From: Bacteroidota bacterium
GTDB lineage: Bacteria; Bacteroidota; Ignavibacteria; Ignavibacteriales; Ignavibacteriaceae
Assembly (NCBI GenBank): GCA_030706105.1
Contig: JAUZPC010000136.1
Span: 1-7,210, forward strand
Direction of reading: 5' to 3'
DNA: 7,210 nucleotides
The notes below the pieces were generated by a model. That model made no database searches, was not told the DNA's origin, and worked only from the letters and a program-made list of their open reading frames with translations. The position numbers and the translations under genes were made by a program. The first letter of the stretch is position 1, and every line of letters begins with the position of its first letter. This document shows positions 1-4,672 of the stretch, in pieces.

Positions 1-1
1 C

Positions 2-322
2 ACTTCGGCGGAAGTGTATTTGGATGTAACAGCTGTTCCAAATGAAAATCATGTTGTAGAGACATTTGAACTTTATCAGAATTATCCAAACCCATTTAAC
101 CCTACTACAACTCTTAAGTATGGTCTTCCTGAAAGTGCAGATGTAACCCTGACTATCTATAATAGTCTTGGAGAAAAGATTGCAACTTTGGTTAAAGGGA
201 AGAAATCGGCTGGTATTCATGCTGTTGAATGGAATGCTTCAAAGTATAATTCCGGTGTATATTTTTACGAATTAAAAACAGATAAATTTAGATCTGTAAA
301 AAAATTATTATTCTTGAAATAA
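2..322 (+). CDS. C-terminal fragment of a T9SS-secreted protein (sorting domain)
   Basis: The frame is open to the left edge, so this is the last 106 residues of a longer protein; an in-frame GTG at 14 is not a credible start. The first ~15 residues (TSAEVYLDVTAV...) look like the last strand of an upstream beta-sandwich domain. The rest is a type A T9SS C-terminal sorting domain: the YQNYPNPFNPTTT motif, an LP..adVtLtIYN.LGekiatLv core, an aG.H.veWna.k.nSGvYfYeL segment and a basic end (KKLLFLK). In the family this domain directs export through the outer membrane by the T9SS and is then removed or used for surface anchoring. The function of the missing N-terminal part cannot be told. A strong terminator follows 31 nt after the stop codon. 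The sorting domain is certain; the identity of the whole protein is unknown. Confidence 0.93.
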   Translation, partial: TSAEVYLDVTAVPNENHVVETFELYQNYPNPFNPTTTLKYGLPESADVTLTIYNSLGEKIATLVKGKKSAGIHAVEWNASKYNSGVYFYELKTDKFRSVKKLLFLK

Positions 323-353
323 ATAATAGAAAATAGTAAATTTTCTTATTCTT

Positions 354-400
354 TGGCCGTCAAATTTCAGAATGTAAAATTTGACGGCTATTTTATTTTT
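354..400 (+). terminator. Rho-independent terminator after the T9SS cargo gene
   Basis: A perfect 12-bp inverted repeat (356-367 with 377-388, GCCGTCAAATTT/AAATTTGACGGC) extends to 14 bp with a G-T and a T-A pair. It encloses a 9-nt loop and is followed at once by TTTTATTTTT (391-400). The T-tract lies only on the + side, so it terminates rightward transcription and isolates the fluoride genes from readthrough. Confidence 0.9.
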
Positions 401-440
401 ACTTAGGCTGTTAATTATTTAGCTCTATAAATAAAATAAT

Positions 441-475
441 CAGTCTTTTATGGATTAGACTGCCATTTTAGACTG
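441..475 (+). promoter_or_regulatory. AGACTG-repeat hairpin upstream of crcB
   Basis: CAGTCT (441-446) is complementary to AGACTG at both 457-462 and 470-475. The longer fold pairs 441-446 with 470-475 and ATGG (450-453) with CCAT (463-466), leaving a 3x3 T/T internal loop and a 9-nt apical loop. The shorter fold pairs 441-446 with 457-462. The two folds exclude each other. The element overlaps the candidate promoter at 456-483, so at DNA level it could be an operator. It does not match the crcB fluoride riboswitch pattern. The repeats are directly visible; any function is inference. Confidence 0.35.
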
Positions 476-483
476 TTTATAAT
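456..483 (+). promoter_or_regulatory. Candidate promoter for the crcB-DUF190 operon
   Basis: A perfect TATAAT (478-483) lies 16 nt downstream of TAGACT (456-461, 4 of 6 matches to TTGACA). Transcription would start near 490, about 45 nt before the ATG at 537. The terminator at 354-400 means the operon needs its own promoter in this gap. The region is very AT-rich and promoter rules in this phylum may differ from the sigma70 consensus, so this is only a candidate. Confidence 0.33.
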
Positions 484-536
484 TTAATTAATCTTTAAAT
501 TAACAATATACTATCAATATTATTTTGAGATTTTTG

Positions 537-911
537 ATGAGAATATATCTTTTAGTTTTGTTGGGCGGAGGTATAGGGGCTCTATTCCGATACATTTCCC
601 AGGGTTTGATTTATAGCGTTACAGGTGCTAATTTCCCTTATGGTACAATAATAGTGAATATTACCGGCTGTTTGATAATTGGATTCTTGATGTCCATTTT
701 TGAGTACCGGTTTTCCATTTCTCCGGAGCTAAGGATCTTTTTAACTACGGGAATACTGGGCGGGTTTACAACTTATTCAAGTTTTAGTTATGAGTCAATA
801 ATGCTCTTAAAAGAGGGAGACTACTTTCACGGGATTGTCTATATTGCCGGCACAACTTTGTTCTGCTTAACTGCTACTTTTGGAGGTCTGAAGTTAGGTA
901 AATTATTATAA
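537..911 (+). CDS. crcB: Fluoride ion channel CrcB/Fluc
   Basis: This is a 124-aa inner-membrane protein of the Fluc/CrcB family, which works as an antiparallel dimer and lets fluoride leave the cytoplasm. It has four hydrophobic segments (about residues 3-25, 36-56, 66-88, 99-122), the usual family length. Family landmarks are present: GGGIGALFRY (10-19), GT..vN..G (36-44, with Asn41) and the break motif GGFTTYSSFS (75-84). The first Phe-box position is Tyr80; the second, Phe83, is kept. I chose the ATG at 537 because the protein then begins MRIYLLVLLGGG like its relatives; an in-frame TTG at 525 would add four residues (ATG at codon 5). No strong ribosome-binding site decides between them. 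The DUF190 gene follows after 14 nt, so the two are probably cotranscribed. Assignment is firm; the exact start less so. Confidence 0.93.
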   Translation: MRIYLLVLLGGGIGALFRYISQGLIYSVTGANFPYGTIIVNITGCLIIGFLMSIFEYRFSISPELRIFLTTGILGGFTTYSSFSYESIMLLKEGDYFHGIVYIAGTTLFCLTATFGGLKLGKLL

Positions 912-913
912 AT

Positions 914-925
914 ACGGAGGCAGAT
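914..925 (+). promoter_or_regulatory. Strong Shine-Dalgarno site for the DUF190 gene
   Basis: GGAGG at 916-920 sits five nt before the ATG at 926, a near-ideal ribosome-binding site inside the short crcB-DUF190 gap. It fixes the start of the second gene. It also implies more efficient initiation for the soluble DUF190 protein than for crcB, whose leader shows no comparable site. Confidence 0.8.
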
Positions 926-1273
926 ATGAAACTTGAAGGAGAAGGCAAACTATTAAGAATATTTTGTGGCGAAACTGACAAAATTGGTCATCAAATGCTT
1001 GCCGAGATTATTATGATAGAAGCCAAAGAGGAGGGTTTAGCGGGAGTTACAATTTTGCGAGGTATTGCAGGATATGGAGCAAATAGCAGAATTCATACTG
1101 AGAAGATTCTAAGGCTTTCAGAAGATTTACCAATAATTATTGAAATAATAGATACTTGTAGTAAAATTGATTCATTTTTAATAAAAATTAATACCCTTAT
1201 TGAAGAAGCAAAATGCGGCGTACTTATTACTGAGGAGCGAGCTAATATTATTAAATATACTGCGGGTAAATAA
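926..1273 (+). CDS. DUF190 family protein (PII-like), fluoride operon partner
   Basis: This is a 115-aa soluble protein of the DUF190 family (PF02641), whose known structures have a PII/GlnB-like ferredoxin fold that usually forms trimers. Visible family signatures are the N-terminal GEGKLLRIFCGE strand (5-16), GLAGVTILRGIAGYG (37-51), RIHT (55-58), LSEDLPIIIEIID (64-76) and a C-terminal ITEERANIIKY strand. Length and motif order match a complete member. It follows crcB by 14 nt behind a strong Shine-Dalgarno site, and DUF190 genes are often found next to crcB, so a role in fluoride resistance, perhaps as a regulator or accessory of the channel, is likely. Its biochemical activity is not established. 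No clear terminator follows the stop codon. Confidence 0.9.
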   Translation: MKLEGEGKLLRIFCGETDKIGHQMLAEIIMIEAKEEGLAGVTILRGIAGYGANSRIHTEKILRLSEDLPIIIEIIDTCSKIDSFLIKINTLIEEAKCGVLITEERANIIKYTAGK

Positions 1274-1455
1274 AATTACTCTATATTATATCGGGAGTTG
1301 CTATTTCCAGTATATCTATAAGTAATTAAAAAAATATACGAAGCCACTACACATCTTTAAGTATTTTAGAAAAATGAGGTTAAGTAATTTTAGGCAGCTG
1401 CTGATTGCAAAGGAAAATATTATAAACATAATTACTTTTCTGCTTTATAATTACT
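1274..1455. repeat. Cluster of AATTACT/AGTAATT heptamers in the intergenic gap
   Basis: The heptamer AATTACT or its complement AGTAATT occurs five times in this noncoding gap: 1274-1280, 1321-1327 (complement), 1383-1389 (complement), 1430-1436 and 1449-1455. The last two lie in a 9-bp direct repeat ATAATTACT (1428-1436 and 1447-1455) spaced 19 bp. Copies 1 and 2, and copies 3 and 4, form inverted pairs. An 8-bp palindrome GCAGCTGC (1394-1401) lies between. Low sequence complexity could produce some of these by chance, so an operator or protein-binding role is only a possibility. Confidence 0.4.
1423..1451 (+). promoter_or_regulatory. Candidate promoter for the 962-aa secreted protein gene
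   Basis: TAAACA (1423-1428, 4 of 6 matches to TTGACA) is separated by 17 nt from a perfect TATAAT (1446-1451), giving a start near 1458 and a leader of about 54 nt. The two ATAATTACT direct repeats overlap the end of the -35 element and the -10 element. Several other TATA-like stretches exist in this AT-rich gap, so the call is weak. Confidence 0.3.
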
Positions 1456-1502
1456 ATAAAATTGTTTAAATTATACATTGAATATAAATATCATATACAT
1501 TC

Positions 1503-1511
1503 GAGGAATAA
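1503..1511 (+). promoter_or_regulatory. Ribosome-binding site of the 962-aa secreted protein
   Basis: GAGG (1503-1506) lies five nt before the ATG at 1512. Together with the typical MKKN signal-peptide start that follows, it settles the start codon. Confidence 0.65.
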
Positions 1512-4400
1512 ATGAAAAAAAATATTACAGGCATTGCAATCATTTGCTTGTTCTTTGTTGCGACAAGTTATGGGCAATTATGTCAAGGCCCTGCACAAGG
1601 TTCTGTACCATCAGGAGTAATTGTAAGTACGGGTACTTTTACAAAAACAATTACTATTACTGAACCTCAAAAACCAATTGTTCACAACAAAGAAACATAT
1701 ACTGAAACTCCTGTGAAAATGGATTTTAGTTTAACACCGGCTGTTAAACAAGTATACACTGAAGATGCTTCTTGTAAAGATAAGGCAATAAAAGATTCTG
1801 CATCTTTAATGCTAAAAAGTTTTGATGGAATACCACAGCAAAACGGAATTCCGCCGGATCCTTATATTGCTGTCGGTCCCAACCATATTATTTCAATTGT
1901 AAACTCAGTCTTTTGCATCTGGGATAAAAATGGAGGGCTGCTAAAGACTATTTCAGGTGACGCATTCTTTACACCAGTAGTGCCAGGCGTTTCCACATTT
2001 GATCCAAAAGTTTTATATGATCATTTTAATAAGAGATGGGTAATGGTTTGGCTACATGCGGATCAAACAAATAAAAAAGCTTATTTCTTACTTGCAGTAT
2101 CAGCAAGTGACAACCCATTAGGTAACTGGTCCACATGGGCTTTACCTTCAAGTTTGAATGGCTCTACTACGGTTGACCAATGGGGCGATTATCAAGGCGT
2201 CGGTTATGATGACAGTTGTATCTATATAACTTCAAATCAGTTCTCAACTGCCGGCACGTTCCAATATGCAAAAAAAAGCATTATTCCTAAGGCTCAGTTA
2301 TATACTAATACTGCGGGTCCGGTAATATGGAATGATCTATGGAACATTTTATTACCATCATATGGCGGTTCAGTTTTTTGTGTAAGGCCTTCAATAGCCA
2401 GAGACCATGAAAGTGGTTATTATTTGACATTTATTCCAAATTACAGTGCTAATTTTATTTCAGTTTATAAAATTACAAATCCAGCAACAAACCCGGCTTT
2501 AACCGGAAGTATTGTATATGTTAATACTTTTTATCCGGCTTCAAATGCCAACCAGCTGGGAGGAGGCTCGATGCTTCTGGAAGGCGGAGGCGGTCAGTTA
2601 CGGAATGAGCCCAAGGTTATGGATAACAAAATGTGGTTAACACATACAGTTCGTAACCCTTACGCGACTAGTTATTCAGCGGTCAGATATTTACAGCTTG
2701 ATTTATCGGCCAGTGCTCCGGCCTTACTTCAAGATCAATTGTTAGGTGCCTCCGGGTTCTGGCATTTTTATTCAGCACTTGATGTGGATAAAGGTCAAAA
2801 TGTAGCTATTACATACAGCAGATCCGGGGATACCCAGTATGCCGGTGCTTATTATACTTATGAATATAAAAATGACGCCAGTTTAAGAAACAGCAATGTC
2901 TTACAGGCCGGCAGAGCTAATTACGTTAAAGATTACGGTGGCGGCAGAAACAGGTGGGGCGATTATAATGGAATAATAATTGATCCTTCTGATTCTTCCA
3001 GCTTCTGGTTATTCGGTGAATATGTATATGCAAAAGATACTTGGGGTACATGGACCGGAGAGATGAGATTATCTACATTTCCGGGTAATAATCTTGCTGC
3101 CAATACAGTTGATTTTTCTAATGTGGAAATTACTAAAACCAGTGATACTTTGACGAGTTATATAAGGAACTGGGGGAGTAATGATCTCACTATTACTTCT
3201 ATTCCTGATAGTGTTGGTCCATTTAAAATGCTGACTCATCTTACCTTACCATATACTGTTCATCCTTTTGATACAGTTGCAGTACAGATCGTTTTTAAAC
3301 CAACAATAGCTAAACAGTATGATACACTATACACAATTACAAGTTCGGTTTCTTCGTTTGCAGGAATTCCTATTAAAGGCAAAGGATTTGTAATTAAACC
3401 TGTAACTAAAGATATTGTATATGCTTCCACAGGCGCGGGAAATCAGGGTGCTATTTTTACCGTCAATACGACTTCGGGAAACGGTACATTATTGGGATCG
3501 TCTTTACAAAATGAAATCAAATCAATTGCAATAAACCCTAAAACTCAGGTTATGTATGGCATAATTGCAGGGCTATCTAATACAGGTGTATATAGAGTTA
3601 ATGCAGAAAAAGGTGATTCGTACTTGTTAAAAAATATTCCACTTACAAACACTGTAGGAATCTGTTTTGATACCGCCGGTGCATGCATTATGGCATTAAA
3701 GACAGGGGAATTTTACCAAGTGAATTTAACAACTGGCGATACATTAAAGTTATCCAGTTCGCATATAAGCATATCAAACATTACGGTTAACCTACTAAAC
3801 AACCAGTTCTGGGCTTCTTTTTATGCTGCAGTAGGTGCAAATAAGGATAAAATATATAAGGTAAACCCATATACCGGTGATACTGTCTTTGTAGGTAAAA
3901 CCGGATTTGGTGTTGCGACTAATGCTCTTGCATGCGATAAGGCTGGTAATCTTTATGGCGTAACCGGAACAACATCTGCTCTAAATAATCTAATAAAAAT
4001 AGATACTTTAACCGGGGTAGGTACAATTGTTGGCAGTACTGCATTCAAGAATGTAACCGGTTTAACAGTATTATATGATAAACCAACTTCAGTTGAGAAT
4101 GGCAAACCTTCTGAAATTCCTTCGGATTTTGTCGTAAAACAAAATTACCCTAATCCATTTAATCCCAGTACTACAATTGAGTATTCTTTACCGGTAAGTG
4201 CAAATGTACGAATAACAGTATATAATTTGCTTGGAGAGATCGTCTCAAATTTAGTAAACACGGATATGAGTGCAGGTGTTCATAGAATTACATGGGATGC
4301 TTCTAAATATACCAGCGGAACATATTTCTATGAAATTAGAGCAAATGGTTCAAACGGCAGGAACTATACTCAAATAAAGAAAATGATCTTTATGAAATAA
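1512..4400 (+). CDS. Large secreted two-propeller protein with T9SS sorting domain
   Basis: This 962-aa protein has no recognised enzymatic function. Residues 1-21 are a Sec signal peptide (MKKN, hydrophobic core, SYG before Gln22) with no lipobox. Residues 22-102 are a Thr/Pro-rich stretch with no recognised domain. Residues ~103-520 resemble a sialidase-like beta-propeller family widespread in secreted bacterial proteins: PPDPYIAVGPNH (114-125), FDPKVLYD (163-170), RWGDYNG (481-487) and WGTWTGEM (511-518). No clear Asp-box or sialidase catalytic set is visible. Residues ~533-628 look like an ASH/HYDIN-type Ig domain (difference-from-zero strands ending IKGKGF). Residues ~634-856 contain repeated 'I.kvN..tGdt..vG' units typical of a second propeller. 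Residues ~872-962 are a type A T9SS sorting domain with QNYPNPFNPSTT (877-888). It should pass the inner membrane by Sec and the outer membrane by T9SS, to act outside the cell or on its surface. Adhesion or glycan binding is a guess. Confidence 0.9.
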   Translation: MKKNITGIAIICLFFVATSYGQLCQGPAQGSVPSGVIVSTGTFTKTITITEPQKPIVHNKETYTETPVKMDFSLTPAVKQVYTEDASCKDKAIKDSASLMLKSFDGIPQQNGIPPDPYIAVGPNHIISIVNSVFCIWDKNGGLLKTISGDAFFTPVVPGVSTFDPKVLYDHFNKRWVMVWLHADQTNKKAYFLLAVSASDNPLGNWSTWALPSSLNGSTTVDQWGDYQGVGYDDSCIYITSNQFSTAGTFQYAKKSIIPKAQLYTNTAGPVIWNDLWNILLPSYGGSVFCVRPSIARDHESGYYLTFIPNYSANFISVYKITNPATNPALTGSIVYVNTFYPASNANQLGGGSMLLEGGGGQLRNEPKVMDNKMWLTHTVRNPYATSYSAVRYLQLDLSASAPALLQDQLLGASGFWHFYSALDVDKGQNVAITYSRSGDTQYAGAYYTYEYKNDASLRNSNVLQAGRANYVKDYGGGRNRWGDYNGIIIDPSDSSSFWLFGEYVYAKDTWGTWTGEMRLSTFPGNNLAANTVDFSNVEITKTSDTLTSYIRNWGSNDLTITSIPDSVGPFKMLTHLTLPYTVHPFDTVAVQIVFKPTIAKQYDTLYTITSSVSSFAGIPIKGKGFVIKPVTKDIVYASTGAGNQGAIFTVNTTSGNGTLLGSSLQNEIKSIAINPKTQVMYGIIAGLSNTGVYRVNAEKGDSYLLKNIPLTNTVGICFDTAGACIMALKTGEFYQVNLTTGDTLKLSSSHISISNITVNLLNNQFWASFYAAVGANKDKIYKVNPYTGDTVFVGKTGFGVATNALACDKAGNLYGVTGTTSALNNLIKIDTLTGVGTIVGSTAFKNVTGLTVLYDKPTSVENGKPSEIPSDFVVKQNYPNPFNPSTTIEYSLPVSANVRITVYNLLGEIVSNLVNTDMSAGVHRITWDASKYTSGTYFYEIRANGSNGRNYTQIKKMIFMK

Positions 4401-4410
4401 AGAGTTGTTC

Positions 4411-4446
4411 AAAAAAAAAGCCGTCCTTATCTGGGCGGCTTTTTTT
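4411..4446 (+). terminator. Rho-independent terminator after the secreted protein gene
   Basis: An 8-bp GC-rich stem (4419-4426 with 4433-4440, AGCCGTCC/GGGCGGCT, one G-T pair) with a 6-nt loop is flanked by an A-run (4411-4419) and a T-run (4440-4446) that lengthen the stem by about six A-T pairs. It starts 11 nt after the stop codon. The A-run makes it potentially bidirectional, although no gene on the - strand needs it here. Confidence 0.92.
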
Positions 4447-4601
4447 ATGAAAATAATTAGAGGTTAGATAAATTATAATAAGAAAATTTGATAACAATTG
4501 TATAAAATAAAGAAAATTGTTAATATTGCATCCGTGATAATTCCAAATCTAGATACTTTGTGTCAGGTAAATTTAATAGAAAAATCGAAGGGTCTCTTGT
4601 C

Positions 4602-4631
4602 TTGATCTTAATAAAAAAAAATACTTATATT
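4602..4631 (+). promoter_or_regulatory. Candidate promoter for the glucan phosphorylase gene
   Basis: TTGATC (4602-4607) and TATATT (4626-4631) are spaced by 18 nt, with a run of nine A residues (4613-4621) in the spacer. The predicted start is near 4638, about 35 nt before the ATG. The rest of the 226-nt gap (4447-4672) is AT-rich and shows no ORF, RNA gene or clear riboswitch. A separate promoter is expected because a strong terminator precedes the gap, but the exact site is uncertain. Confidence 0.28.
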
Positions 4632-4672
4632 AGTTCTCATAATTGTGCTAATTAACTATAATGTGAAGTGAG

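Noticed and set aside
1274..1327. Possible terminator after the DUF190 gene
   Set aside because: AATTACT and AGTAATT at the ends are complementary, but the inner part pairs poorly and no T-run follows on the + strand.
1374..1469. 31-codon + strand small ORF in the gap before the secreted protein gene
   Set aside because: It has no ribosome-binding site of note, lies in AT-rich DNA that carries promoter-like and repeat elements, and its product is low-complexity Ile/Asn/Tyr-rich.
1478..1663. 61-codon + strand ORF overlapping the start of the secreted protein gene
   Set aside because: It lies in another frame of the signal-peptide region, has no ribosome-binding site and its product is a low-complexity Tyr/Asn/Cys-rich string.
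4447..4672. Possible riboswitch or small RNA in the glgP leader
   Set aside because: The sequence is AT-rich with no strong stems and no recognised conserved core after the terminator at 4411-4446.
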